64,000 bases of DNA, taken from positions 62,001-126,000 of the forward strand of contig JAQVMT010000001.1 of NCBI GenBank assembly GCA_028703495.1, given 5' to 3'. The notes under the pieces are model-generated. The model searched no databases and was not told the DNA's origin. It saw nothing but the letters and a program-made list of their open reading frames with translations. Below are positions 52,740-61,926 of this stretch, piece after piece. The DNA is from Clostridia bacterium (GTDB lineage: Bacteria > Bacillota > Clostridia > Christensenellales > CAG-314). The position numbers were made by a program, and so were the translations under genes. Each line of letters opens with the position of its first letter. Within the stretch, counting starts at the first letter, position 1.

Positions 52740-52857
52740 AATAATAAGACGGCGCGTAAATCGCGTTTGAGCAGATTCCTGAATTCATCGCTTCGGCGAT
52801 ACTGAGAGGCATTTGAAGAAAGACGACGCGATAATCGTTTTTTGAGTTTTCGCTTTT
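52740..52857 (+). pseudogene. Two decayed copies of the arcC 3' end
   Basis: The parent block 52663-52739 (end of arcC plus 41 bp) is followed by a diverged copy at 52740-52815 and a partial one at 52816-52857, period about 77 bp. In the arcC phase the copies read DGA-stop-IAFE and KDDAIIVF-stop, against KDGTKIVFK-stop in the gene. GCTTCAGCGATACTAAGAGG and GCTTCGGCGATACTGAGAGG also match beyond the stop. Confidence 0.85.
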
Positions 52858-52964
52858 GAAAAAGCTTATACAAAACAGAATATGTTTTGTATATTTACAC
52901 GGCGATTAGTATAAATATATAAATTAAACGGGCGAAAGGCAAGGGCAACCTAATTATTGTTATA

Positions 52965-53075
52965 GTAGGGGCGTACCTATGTGTGCGCCCGTTTTGTTTT
53001 GTATAGTGGTAAATTCAATTTTTTACGTATGCAATATTATTGACGGAACGGGCGAACGGCGAGGGCGATAATTAG
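52965..53075. repeat. REP-like element copy 4 with flanking duplication
   Basis: TAGGGGCGTACCTATGTGTG plus CGCCCG is a diverged version of the element at 228-267. It is flanked by a second pair, ACGGGCGAAAGGCAAGGGCA (52927) and ACGGGCGAACGGCGAGGGCG (about 53048), each followed by a TAATTA-like stretch. No gene is supported in 52858-53381. Confidence 0.65.
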
Positions 53076-53381
53076 TGAAGAGTAGCCCGTAAATACCGCT
53101 TTGCTGTCGGCTTTTTGTTATATTTTTATCCGAAAGTAGAATTATTCTCCACGAACGGACTATGTGGTTTGTTTTTGCAAAAAACGCTATATTTTTTTGT
53201 TATTGTATGTTTTATCCTTTTTGATTCGGTTTAAAATGACGTCAGGTAAGCTTCTAAAGCTAAATCGAGGTAAGGTGCGGATGGAAACGAGGAAAAGCAT
53301 TGCATTTATTCATACGCGGTGCACCCGAAACAAGGATTACCGCAACACTCGATTGAATTATCGAGAGCTATCGGGGGGACA

Positions 53382-54194
53382 ATGACGGTTTACATAGAAT
53401 ACGTTTTGGTAGACAATGTTGTGTTCAATGTTCTGATTTTGCTTGCTACCGGAGGAACGCTAAGAGCCAAAAGGAGGCTTGTCGTAACGGTTGCGACGGC
53501 GTGCTTCGGTGCGGTTGCGGCAATCATTATGTCATGCTTTAGCCTAAACAGTGTCGCGGCTTTGGTCGTCAAGCTGTTAATTGCCGTGCTTTTGTGCTTG
53601 TTTATGCAAAAGTCGCTGAATGCAACTGCATATTTTAAGTATTTAGCGGTCTTTTTGGGCTATACCTTTATGTTCGGTGGAGCGGTTCTGGGCGCGATGG
53701 GACTTTTCGGCGGTTATCACATTTACAACGGGGCAATCGTTTACGATGCAAATATCCCGCTTTCGGTCTTTATCGTGGGAATAGTCCTTGCGGTTGCTGC
53801 GGTCAAAAATATTGTCCAAAGCCTTAAAAAAGCGGCTAACGGCAAGCAGCACAAGGTAAAGCTTCATGCCTTGGATTTATATGTCAGCGGTTTTATTGAC
53901 AGCGGCAACTCGCTCACCTGTGAGGGTTTGCCTGTTTGCTTTGTGGTAAATCGAAAAATCAAGGAAAAATTGATAAAAGATTACGTTCGTGCTGTCATAA
54001 GCGGCAAAAGCTCGGAATATAAGAGTATTGAGTTCCTTACGATGGGCGGAAGCTCCCACGCTATCGCTTACAGGGAGCGGCTGACCATTTGCGGCAAGAA
54101 TGCAGATATTTTCGTGGCGTGGAGTATGTCCGATATCGGAAACATATCTGCGGATTTGGTTATGTCAAATGCTCTTTCGCCGCTTTGCAATTAA
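53382..54194 (+). CDS. spoIIGA: Sigma-E processing peptidase SpoIIGA
   Basis: Membrane-bound aspartic protease that cleaves pro-sigma-E in the mother cell after the SpoIIR signal. The 270-residue protein has a hydrophobic N-terminal half with about five spans (TVYIEYVLVDNVVFNVLILL at the start) and a soluble half with the catalytic aspartate in GFIDSGNSL (about residue 173) and the later FLTMGGSSHAIAYRE. ATG 53382 has GGGGGG upstream. sigE follows 297 bp later, the classical spoIIG order, although the gap is unusually long. Confidence 0.93.
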   Translation: MTVYIEYVLVDNVVFNVLILLATGGTLRAKRRLVVTVATACFGAVAAIIMSCFSLNSVAALVVKLLIAVLLCLFMQKSLNATAYFKYLAVFLGYTFMFGGAVLGAMGLFGGYHIYNGAIVYDANIPLSVFIVGIVLAVAAVKNIVQSLKKAANGKQHKVKLHALDLYVSGFIDSGNSLTCEGLPVCFVVNRKIKEKLIKDYVRAVISGKSSEYKSIEFLTMGGSSHAIAYRERLTICGKNADIFVAWSMSDIGNISADLVMSNALSPLCN

Positions 54195-54271
54195 ATAGCC
54201 GCTTTGTGCCGCAAAATACGTCATAAAGCAGAAGGTTTTGACAAACAAAGATGCCTTTAATATAAATACCA

Positions 54272-54440
54272 CAAAGCCGAATAAATAAATAAAGCCAAGA
54301 GTATTAAAAACAAAGCCGAATGAATAAGCAAAGTCGAAAGTAAAACAACCAAGCCGAATGAATAAACAAAGTCGAAAGTAAAACCACTAAGCCAAAAGAA
54401 TAATTAATAAAGCCAAGAGTATAAAAAACAAAGCCGAAAG
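54272..54440. repeat. Five-unit ladder, period about 39 bp, between spoIIGA and sigE
   Basis: AAGCCGAA-type heads recur at 54272, 54311, 54349, 54388 and 54429 within A-rich units (AAGCCGAATGAATAARCAAA then GTCGAAAGTAAAAC). The array is nearly free of C and T on the plus strand and contains no gene. Confidence 0.85.
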
Positions 54441-54491
54441 GTATAAGGCAACGTAAGGTATGGAGCCATGCAACGCGCTTCGGAGGGGTAA

Positions 54492-55184
54492 ATGATAAGA
54501 TTAATAAAACGCTGGTTGGAGTTATTAAAGGACGAGGTGCTGTTTATTTGCGGTCGCGATGCGTTGCCTGTTCCGCTCGAGGGAGCAGAAGAAGCCGAGT
54601 GTATCGATAGATTTGTCAACGGCGATCAGGAAGCGGGCAAGTTTTTGGTTGAGAGAAATCTGCGCCTTGTCGTTTTTTTGGCGAAAAAGTACGAGAGCAG
54701 CGGTTTGGAAATGGACGATATGGTAAGTGTCGGGACGATTGGACTTATCAAAGCGGTCAGAAGCTTTCAGCCGTCCAAAAACATCAAGCTTGCCACCTAC
54801 GCCAGCAGGTGTATTGAAAACGAAATTCTTATGTATCTACGCAAAGCCGTCAAATACAAAAACGAAGTGAGTCTTGACGAGCCGCTCAATGTGGACAGCG
54901 ACGGAAACGAGTTGCTTTTGTGCGACGTTTTAGGAACAGAAGCAGAAATTGTCTACAAGAATCTGGAGAGTAGCTGCGACAAGGCGGTCTTGTATAGCAG
55001 TATCCGCAAGCTGAACGAGAGGGAAAGAGCCATCGTTTGCATGCGGTACGGAATTAACGGTTACGAGGAGCACACACAAAAGGACATAGCCGATATGTTG
55101 GGAATCAGCCAGTCCTACATCAGTCGCCTCGAGAAACGGATTATGGTGCGTTTAAAAAAGGAGATGCTCAAGCTTTCGGTCTAA
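54492..55184 (+). CDS. sigE: RNA polymerase sigma-E factor, sporulation
   Basis: Early mother-cell sigma factor. The 230 residues start with a hydrophobic/amphipathic pro-sequence region (RLIKRWLELLKDEVLFICGR) followed by DALPVPLEGAEE, close to the SpoIIGA cleavage area in other sigma-E proteins. Region 2 is seen in LVERNLRLVVFLAKKYESSG and DDMVSVGTIGLIKAVRSF, and region 4 in the helix-turn-helix TQKDIADMLGISQSYISRLE. GGAGGGG lies upstream of the ATG. Its partner SpoIIGA precedes it. Confidence 0.95.
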   Translation: MIRLIKRWLELLKDEVLFICGRDALPVPLEGAEEAECIDRFVNGDQEAGKFLVERNLRLVVFLAKKYESSGLEMDDMVSVGTIGLIKAVRSFQPSKNIKLATYASRCIENEILMYLRKAVKYKNEVSLDEPLNVDSDGNELLLCDVLGTEAEIVYKNLESSCDKAVLYSSIRKLNERERAIVCMRYGINGYEEHTQKDIADMLGISQSYISRLEKRIMVRLKKEMLKLSV

Positions 55185-55249
55185 ATCTGTTGCCGCTTCG
55201 CAAAGAGCCTTATTTACCGTGAATATTTTTTACAAACATTATGCACCGA

Positions 55250-55410
55250 TTCTTCGTGTTCGCTTTTGTCGGGCGGATTCTATTCTTGTTTATTCTTATT
55301 ATCTGTATGCTGTCTTACATCGGGCGCACTTATGTGCTAGTTTTCCGCTTTTGTATTTACTTCGAGAGTAATTTAATGGTTTAATTTGTAATTTTTTCCT
55401 TCGGGCACAG
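55250..55410 (-). pseudogene. Decayed copies of the RND-exporter 3' end
   Basis: On the minus strand the exporter ends APEGNTKTDNQC-stop (55449-55411). Similar blocks of 35-40 bp follow: 55410-55373 reads VPEGKNYKLNH-stop. 55368-55329 matches GAAGGAAATACAAAAACGGA with few changes. Weaker versions are at 55328-55295 and about 55285-55250. The CCCGA head recurs in most. There are no start codons with ribosome sites. Confidence 0.8.
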
Positions 55411-57846
55411 TTAACATTGGTTATCCGTTTTTGTATTTCCTTCGGGCGCATTATGCGAGCCATGGTCGACGTTGTCAATTTCAATCGTATCCGTGTCGTT
55501 GTGTTCATCGTCTTCCGATTTTGAATTATGCAAGAATTTTAAGCCTATCGAGAGAAAGGAAACGTATTTATCCAGCAAATACAGCAGAGCGGGAAGGAAT
55601 AATAAAACCAAAGTGCCGCTGATTATCGCGCCCAAACCTATCATAGAACCGATTTGCGATACTGCCGATACCGACGAGGTGTAGCCGATTGCAAGACCGG
55701 CGACGCCCAATATCAGCGCGGAGGTTAGTACCGAGCCTATGGACTTTTTGACGGCAAGCAGGGTTGCCGTGCGTTTCTCGTATTGCTTTCTCATATTACA
55801 ATAGTTTTGCGTGTATAAAATGGCGTAGTCGATTGTTGCACCCAACTGAATGAGCGTGACAATCAAATAGCCTAAAAAGGACAGCGGAATGGACGAAAGC
55901 GAAACAATCGCCATATTGATAAAAATACCGACTTCGATTGTCGCGACCAAAAGTAACGGAATCGAGATCGAACGGAACATAATCATTATTATCAAGCCGA
56001 TTGCAATTATCGCCAGAATATTGGCGGTTTGGTAGTCGGCTTCGATCGAATCCTTCATATCGTATGCGGCGACGGTGCTGCCGACAATGTAGTACTCGCT
56101 TGTGGAATAGGTTCGCAAAATCTCCACAATTCTGTTGTAAACGGCAAGGGATTCTTCCGACTCTACCTCGGTATTGACGTTAACGATGATTCGAGTGTAT
56201 TTGTCGGAGTCGAAATTGCTCAAAAGTGCTTCGGGCATGTATTCTGTCATACCGTCTTTCGCCAACGAGCTGTATGACATAACGCTTTTTACGACCTTTC
56301 TGCCGTACAGCTTTATATTCGACAATTCATCGACGAGCTTGGTTTCGTTTCCGTTGTCCCTCAAGGTCAGCGGTACAATAATGGCAATCGGGTTGTAGAC
56401 ACCGAAGCATTCCTTTATCTCCTGCGCGTCCTCGTATGTATCGGTTCCCTCGCTTGCGCTGATTGCACTTTCGCCATACAGGAAATTGATGTCGTCCTGC
56501 TTAATATAGCAAAACGCGCCCAACAACATTATCACTAAAACAATTGCGATTGCGTATTTAATTGAGAATTTGGCGATTTTTTCACCCTTTGGTAGCAGCT
56601 GTCTGTGCTTGCCCTTATCGAGGATCTTGTGTCCGACTCTAATCAAGAAGGGCATTATTACCATAGTGCAGGCAAAGCTTAATATGATTCCTTTGGCGAA
56701 AACAAATCCGATGTCCTTGCCTATTCCGAAATTCATAAATGAAATGGCGACAAAGCCCGCGACCGTCGTAAGACAGCTTGCCAATATCGGTCCGAATGAG
56801 TTCTTTACGGCATACTTAACCGCGCTGTTAACGTTTGCTCCGTCCTGTTGAAGTCCTTCCTTGTATTTGTGTAGCATAAATATAGAGTAATCCATACTTA
56901 TCGCCATTTGTAACGCCATAGCCATACTGCTTGTGATAAAACTGATGCCGTTAAGCAAGCCGAGAGCCGTCAACAGATAGTTGCTTCCCATATTGAAAAG
57001 CACGGAAAAGCCGATAACAATCAAAAAAAGCAGAGGCTCAAAAAAGGCAGTAGTGGAAAGCGCAAGTACAACAAGCACCAATGGCACAGCAAGCAACGTG
57101 GCTGTAAAAGCCTCGTTCTTCGTGGTTTCGCGCACTGCCTTGCTTACGATAGCCGTTCCGTCGTAGTAAGCATCTATGTCCTTGGTCAATGCCATCAGCT
57201 GGTCCAACGCAGAGTCGGTCAGCGAGCTGTAATCGTCCTCAATGAAGTAAATCTCGAAAAGAGCGTTCATATTTTCGCTGTCGTAATAGTTTGTCAGCGA
57301 GATTGCTCCGTCGAAGTAATAGTAAATAACCAAATCGATAACGTCCAAAACAATAGAGTTCTTATCCAAAAACTCCAAAATATTGGACATATCGCTTCCT
57401 TCCTTGACTTTGTTTAAAAATTCCAACACTACAACAGCTTGATCCTCGGGAATTCCGAGCTTTTCTATCGCCGTGTTGACCACGCTTATATAATTGTCGA
57501 TGTTATCGACCATCGGTTGAATAGCCATAGAAATAATGTCGTCCAGCCATAACGAATAGGACACACCTTCGACGGCGGCAAGCTTGGTCTTAAGCTCGGC
57601 GGCACTCTGTATATTAATGCCCTTTACAAGAATTCGCGCATAACTGTTTCCGCCGAATTCCTCCTGCATCTTCTCGTAGCCCTGCTTGGTTATGGAATCG
57701 TCGTTTAAATAGTCGGTCAGTTTGTAGTTTGTTTCGGTATTGGTGTATCCCCAAATCGCCAACCCCGAAAGCACTAGAATAGCCAAGGATATTCCGACTC
57801 TGTAAATAATATCTTTTACCTTTTGACTTATTATAAGCTTTTTCAT
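55411..57846 (-). CDS. RND/MMPL family exporter
   Basis: An 811-residue membrane protein with the two-fold RND plan: one N-terminal span (VGISLAILVLSGLAIWGYTN), an outer domain (about 30-190), then a five-span block, and the same again after about residue 455. The MMPL-type core SSMAMALQMAISMDYSIFML, with the charged residues of the proton relay, is present, and the second half has ATIDYAILYTQNYCNMRKQY. Substrate unknown; relatives export lipids or drugs. ATG 57846 has GAGG upstream; in-frame ATGs further upstream do not. Confidence 0.9.
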   Translation of the reverse strand: MKKLIISQKVKDIIYRVGISLAILVLSGLAIWGYTNTETNYKLTDYLNDDSITKQGYEKMQEEFGGNSYARILVKGINIQSAAELKTKLAAVEGVSYSLWLDDIISMAIQPMVDNIDNYISVVNTAIEKLGIPEDQAVVVLEFLNKVKEGSDMSNILEFLDKNSIVLDVIDLVIYYYFDGAISLTNYYDSENMNALFEIYFIEDDYSSLTDSALDQLMALTKDIDAYYDGTAIVSKAVRETTKNEAFTATLLAVPLVLVVLALSTTAFFEPLLFLIVIGFSVLFNMGSNYLLTALGLLNGISFITSSMAMALQMAISMDYSIFMLHKYKEGLQQDGANVNSAVKYAVKNSFGPILASCLTTVAGFVAISFMNFGIGKDIGFVFAKGIILSFACTMVIMPFLIRVGHKILDKGKHRQLLPKGEKIAKFSIKYAIAIVLVIMLLGAFCYIKQDDINFLYGESAISASEGTDTYEDAQEIKECFGVYNPIAIIVPLTLRDNGNETKLVDELSNIKLYGRKVVKSVMSYSSLAKDGMTEYMPEALLSNFDSDKYTRIIVNVNTEVESEESLAVYNRIVEILRTYSTSEYYIVGSTVAAYDMKDSIEADYQTANILAIIAIGLIIMIMFRSISIPLLLVATIEVGIFINMAIVSLSSIPLSFLGYLIVTLIQLGATIDYAILYTQNYCNMRKQYEKRTATLLAVKKSIGSVLTSALILGVAGLAIGYTSSVSAVSQIGSMIGLGAIISGTLVLLFLPALLYLLDKYVSFLSIGLKFLHNSKSEDDEHNDTDTIEIDNVDHGSHNAPEGNTKTDNQC

Positions 57847-58156
57847 AAACGACCTCATAAAACTACCCAAAAATCGGAAGTACAAACGCGCGCGGCAACC
57901 GTATCAATCGGTATGAATACCTTTCGATCCTGTGAAGGAGTACCGCAAATTAATTATCACATTACATAATATAGAGCCAATGTTTACTTTTGATGAATAA
58001 ACTATGACGGTTTTATGTAGAAGCAACAAAATCAGATCCGTTGATTTCCATGCCGACTTAAATCAGTGCCTAATATAGAAAAACTCCTCGGAGTTTATCG
58101 GAATGAAAGTAATACGTTTGGTAATTAAGCAGCTTTTTGGGTGCATATCAACTCCA

Positions 58157-58186
58157 CCGTGGAACTTGCTATGTCAATTAACTTGG
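58157..58186. repeat. Short dispersed repeat, copy 2
   Basis: CCGTGGAACTTGCTATGTCA then ATTAACTTGG, matching 4951-4979. It lies 43 bp before a consensus promoter. A palindrome, AAACTCC-TC-GGAGTTT, sits at 58081-58096 in the same gap (57847-58228), which has no gene. Confidence 0.55.
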
Positions 58187-58228
58187 ACCGGTATTACTTC
58201 TTCATTTTATTCATATTGTGATATTGAC

Positions 58229-58257
58229 TTGACAACCTCGGCTATAAAGTATATAAT
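58229..58257 (+). promoter_or_regulatory. Consensus sigma-A promoter
   Basis: TTGACA (58229-58234) and TATAAT (58252-58257) are exactly 17 bases apart. The start near 58264 leaves a leader of about 170 nt before the zinc-ribbon membrane protein gene. Confidence 0.88.
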
Positions 58258-58433
58258 TTTCTTGGGATAAGGTTACTTGCGTGAATTGCTTTATAAGCGA
58301 CCATAATCAAATAGGGAATACAGATTACTCAATATCCTATTGCAAAGAGTGATTGCATATAACCGCGTACTTAAGCGGAGCAAGCAACTGCAAGCGGTCG
58401 AATTATCCCAATTAAGCAGTCGGAGGTGTTTTT

Positions 58434-59552
58434 ATGAGCGAGCTTTGGAAGTGCGAATGCGGAAACGTGAACAGCGGCGGAAGCTACTGTATTTACTGTG
58501 GAAAAAACAAACCCGTCGAAAGCGATATCAATAATGGAAATGTCGATATCATTCGCGCGAACGTCGTTAACGATGATTCGGATGCTGTCGTTGCGATTGC
58601 CTCGGATTTGGATAATCCTGTTGAAAACGAGCAAGAGAGTGAGCTTTTGAACGAGCTAAAGGAGAAGGAAAAAGCGGGCTTGACCCGTAAAAATTACCTC
58701 AAGCTATTCAAAAAACGCGGAGTTATTAGTATAGCTGTTTTGCTGTTCATACTTTGCGGTTTGACTGTTATAAGAACAATTATTGCGTTTGTCGGACAAA
58801 TGCCGCTTTCGGGTGTAAAAAATGCTCTTTTGTGCGTTGTGTATTTTGCGTTGGCTTTCGGCCTTTCAAGGGTTTATATGCGGGCAAAGACGGATAATTA
58901 CGTCGATAGCTGTTCGCTTTCGCTTGCAAGGTGGGCATCGTTTGCCAAGTTTATCGTGCTGATATTGGCGGTTGCGGTCATCCTTCTCGCCCTTTTTGTG
59001 GTGATTGGCGGCGGTGATTTCGTATTCTACAACGACGACCTTTACCATTTCTTTGCTTCTGTGGAGAATGACGATCTTCCCTTTGACGAAAGAGCAGGTT
59101 ATAATTTCGCGATTTTCATTCTTATCTGCGTTATTGTCCTATTGCCGTTTGTCGTGGTAAATATGTTGCTTATACAAAAGCCTTTCGGTAAAATTACAAA
59201 CATGGTCAAAAGAGATGAAAGGATCGTAAAAAAGTATGTTTTTACTGCGGTGCTGATGTTTATTTTGGCGGCACACTATATGTGCGTAATGGAATACCAA
59301 TTGACGGCGGTGTCGTTGATTGTCGTTTTGCTGACTAATAATTTAAACTATTTCGGATCCGGAATGGTTGCCGCGCTCAATCTGTTCTTATTTGCTTCGT
59401 TGTGTTCGGCTTTGCAGGCGGCTGTCTGCATAATCGGCGGCATACTGTTTTTAAAGACAGGCAAAATTCCCGCAGAGGTTGCAAAGGAAGAAAAGCTTAT
59501 CGATGACAAAACACTTGCGGATTATCCCGAAAGCGCGGCATTTAAGGGGTAA
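58434..59552 (+). CDS. Zinc-ribbon multi-span membrane protein 1
   Basis: A 372-residue protein. It starts with a zinc ribbon, LWKCECGNVNSGGSYCIYCG (Cys7, Cys9, Cys19, Cys22), then an acidic linker (about 27-85) and six or so membrane spans from about residue 97 (ISIAVLLFILCGLTVIRTII). The C-terminal 25 residues are charged. The family is unknown. The same N-terminal ribbon begins the protein at 59849. GGAGG lies upstream of the ATG. Confidence 0.75.
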   Translation: MSELWKCECGNVNSGGSYCIYCGKNKPVESDINNGNVDIIRANVVNDDSDAVVAIASDLDNPVENEQESELLNELKEKEKAGLTRKNYLKLFKKRGVISIAVLLFILCGLTVIRTIIAFVGQMPLSGVKNALLCVVYFALAFGLSRVYMRAKTDNYVDSCSLSLARWASFAKFIVLILAVAVILLALFVVIGGGDFVFYNDDLYHFFASVENDDLPFDERAGYNFAIFILICVIVLLPFVVVNMLLIQKPFGKITNMVKRDERIVKKYVFTAVLMFILAAHYMCVMEYQLTAVSLIVVLLTNNLNYFGSGMVAALNLFLFASLCSALQAAVCIIGGILFLKTGKIPAEVAKEEKLIDDKTLADYPESAAFKG

Positions 59553-59601
59553 AAAAGGAAGCCTCTGATACAGGAACGCAGGAAAAAGAGCGTGCACACA
59601 T

Positions 59602-59750
59602 AACCGTTTAAACGCCATCTTTTGGCTGATCCGCCTAACTGCGTTGCTCATCGGTTAAATACGGAGGGTATTCGCCTTCTCGTGCCTAATTATCCGAGAA
59701 ATCATCTCAAAACCTGACGATTTTAGACAGTGTGAACACGCTATAGTATT
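59602..59750. repeat. Dispersed noncoding repeat, copy B
   Basis: Second copy of the roughly 147-bp element at 15560-15706, same orientation, about 80% identical by eye. It fills the gap between the two zinc-ribbon genes. Confidence 0.85.
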
Positions 59751-59848
59751 AGAAATGGTACATGCGTTTGAAGCGGAATGTATAAGAATTAGTACAAGTC
59801 GGCTCTTACTCGGATAAAGTCGGCGAATTGTATAACAAAGGAGTATTT

Positions 59849-60697
59849 ATGAAAAACTCACAGAAAGCAAAGTACTGGAAATGCGAATGCGGCGAAGTCA
59901 ACGAGTCGAAGGAAGCTTGCGCCGCTTGCGGAAAGGCTTATCCCGTAAAGGATATGTTTTCTAGCGAAATGAAGCGTATATGTTCGGGGTTGTTTATGCT
60001 GCTTTTGGCGGTTGCTTCGACCGTGCTTTTCGCGTTTGCGACGGTGGATTACTTCCAATCGCTTGCGGGAGCGGTGTCTTATGCCAAAACGACCGATTTG
60101 GTTTCGTTTATTGCTACCGCATTCGTTTGTGTCGGCTTTTGGCTGACCTACAAGAATGCGAAAAGCGACAAGCCCTTTTCCTCGTTGGGTGCCAAAATCG
60201 TACGCGCAGTGTTTGTGTTGCAAATTGTTTTCGCGGTGGTTATGCTCGCGCTTTTGCTTACGCTGTCGATTATGCACGAGGTAAACGCAACCGAAAGTAA
60301 TTTTATGTTGATGCTCGAGGGGATATTTGACTTAACGATATATCAAAATTATGGATTGATTTTGGTGATTAAGTTCAAGGGTATTTACGTTATTGCGGCT
60401 TCGGCGGTGCTTATCGCGGTTGCTATCGGCTTGCTGTTTGCATATATCAAACCGCTTAACGACATCGTATTACGGACGAGCGGCAGGCTTATGAAGGCAA
60501 GACGGTTCAGATTTTGTTCGATACTGTTATTTGTACTTTCGGTGTTTGCGCTGGCGATTGCGATATATTTCGCGTCCAATTGGGTGGATTACCTCAAAGG
60601 AGCGGCACAGTTTGCCCTCTATATCATGGGAAGCCTTATGCTGATGAAGTATGGCAATGTTTTGAAAAAAATCGAGAAACAGTGCGGCATTTCCTAA
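59849..60697 (+). CDS. Zinc-ribbon multi-span membrane protein 2
   Basis: A 282-residue paralogue-like neighbour of 58434: zinc ribbon YWKCECGEVNESKEACAACG (Cys12, Cys14, Cys24, Cys27), a short linker, then about six membrane spans (ICSGLFMLLLAVASTVLFAF onward). The WKCECGxxN start is shared with protein 1; the membrane parts match only in hydrophobicity. Start 59849 has AAAGGAG upstream; the function is unknown. Confidence 0.75.
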   Translation: MKNSQKAKYWKCECGEVNESKEACAACGKAYPVKDMFSSEMKRICSGLFMLLLAVASTVLFAFATVDYFQSLAGAVSYAKTTDLVSFIATAFVCVGFWLTYKNAKSDKPFSSLGAKIVRAVFVLQIVFAVVMLALLLTLSIMHEVNATESNFMLMLEGIFDLTIYQNYGLILVIKFKGIYVIAASAVLIAVAIGLLFAYIKPLNDIVLRTSGRLMKARRFRFCSILLFVLSVFALAIAIYFASNWVDYLKGAAQFALYIMGSLMLMKYGNVLKKIEKQCGIS

Positions 60698-60734
60698 GCA
60701 GATAGATTAGGTGCATAATACTAATTATTAAATG

Positions 60735-60915
60735 TACCGTGCTTTGGGGCGTGAGAATATCCAAAGCCAATAATTTGGATGCAGAACACAAATTATGATA
60801 GATTCAGTGTTTTGGCGTGTGTCCAAAGCCTACAGATTGACGGCTGATAAAGTAAACACAGCAAGGCAGAGATATGTTCAAAGCCGATGGCTTGGATGTC
60901 AATTGGTTTATAGCG
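60735..60915. repeat. Degenerate ladder, period about 60-70 bp
   Basis: Units with GTGNTTTGGNGCGTG, a TCCAAAGCC or TTCAAAGCC block and GGATG-type ends recur at about 60739, 60809 and 60860. They occupy the gap between two membrane-protein genes, and no gene is seen. Confidence 0.6.
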
Positions 60916-60937
60916 GTTGTAAAAGGAGGTTAAGTTG

Positions 60938-61753
60938 ATGGATATTGAAAGAATACCACAAGAGTATGCTTTGGATTTTCTATACGGTGTATTCGGAAGC
61001 AAGCTTTTTTATGCGGCTTGTATTGTGGTCAGCGTTCTTGTCGCGGTATCTGCGGCGGGTATTGTCGGCGCTCCGATTGTTTTCGGTGTGATAACCGCGA
61101 TATTCGGCGTAATTTGCATAGGCTTTTGGATGCTTTACGGATGCGCCGCAGGAAGGTCGAGGATTGCCTCCGCGGTCGGTTATATGAAAAATGTCTTGTT
61201 GATCGTTATGATACTCGTTGTCGTCCTTTTGGTAGGCTCTCCGATTGCTGCGATTATTATTGAAACCAACTCGAATGCACAAAACAGCATCGGAAGTGCT
61301 ATTGTATTTGTTTTGCTTACGGTTGTTGCTGCGGGAACGCTAGTTTTTGTTGTGTACTGTCTGTGGGCAATTATCGGCTTTTTTGTCAGCGGAATGAAGC
61401 TGTTTAAGGACGTAGGCAAAATTGCCGAGGGTGTGCGCGTTCTCGTTAAACCGAGGAAGTTCTTCCACGTTTGTTGCTACTATTTGATAACGGCTCTTTA
61501 CGTTGTGCTGTGCGTACTTATCGTGGGCGCCGTGCAGGGTGGAAGGGACGACTGGAAATTGCTGCTTTGTGCGCTTATCGGAATTGCGATTGTACTTTTG
61601 CTTATGGCTGCTTTGGTTATGTGCATCGTGTTTTTGTTTAAGTTCAAAAGCGCATATGTGAAGATGTTAAGCAAATACGACGCCGAAATCGCAGAGGAGG
61701 AAAATAACGAAGCGAGTGATGATGGTGTTTGTTTGGGAATAGATTTACAATAA
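60938..61753 (+). CDS. Multi-span membrane protein of unknown function
   Basis: A 271-residue protein with about six membrane spans (LFYAACIVVSVLVAVSAAGI, VFGVITAIFGVICIGFWMLY and others) and an acidic C-terminal tail. It lacks the zinc ribbon of the two preceding proteins but has a similar span layout and position. Strong AAAAGGAGG lies upstream; ATG 60938 is preferred to the adjoining TTG 60935. Confidence 0.7.
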   Translation: MDIERIPQEYALDFLYGVFGSKLFYAACIVVSVLVAVSAAGIVGAPIVFGVITAIFGVICIGFWMLYGCAAGRSRIASAVGYMKNVLLIVMILVVVLLVGSPIAAIIIETNSNAQNSIGSAIVFVLLTVVAAGTLVFVVYCLWAIIGFFVSGMKLFKDVGKIAEGVRVLVKPRKFFHVCCYYLITALYVVLCVLIVGAVQGGRDDWKLLLCALIGIAIVLLLMAALVMCIVFLFKFKSAYVKMLSKYDAEIAEEENNEASDDGVCLGIDLQ

Positions 61754-61770
61754 GGGATTTTTTCCGAAGC

Positions 61771-61870
61771 AAATACGTCGGAATTTATGCCTGATTCGAT
61801 GTGTAGGGGCGTTTTGCGGTATCACCATGAAATTGTCAAATATGTCGGGATTCATGCTTGAATCGATGGA
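61771..61870. repeat. Local duplication, offset 67 bp
   Basis: AAATACGTCGGAATTTATGC then CTGATTCGATG (61771) and AAATATGTCGGGATTCATGC then TTGAATCGATG (61838) are two versions of one unit in the gap before ruvC. Confidence 0.75.
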
Positions 61871-61926
61871 AGGTATACTATTCCACCCACCTAAAATTAC
61901 AAGGTTAGGAGTTATTCGGAATACTT

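Noticed and set aside
53164-53385. 73-codon frame before spoIIGA
   Set aside because: Low-complexity product with no ribosome site, ending over the spoIIGA start.
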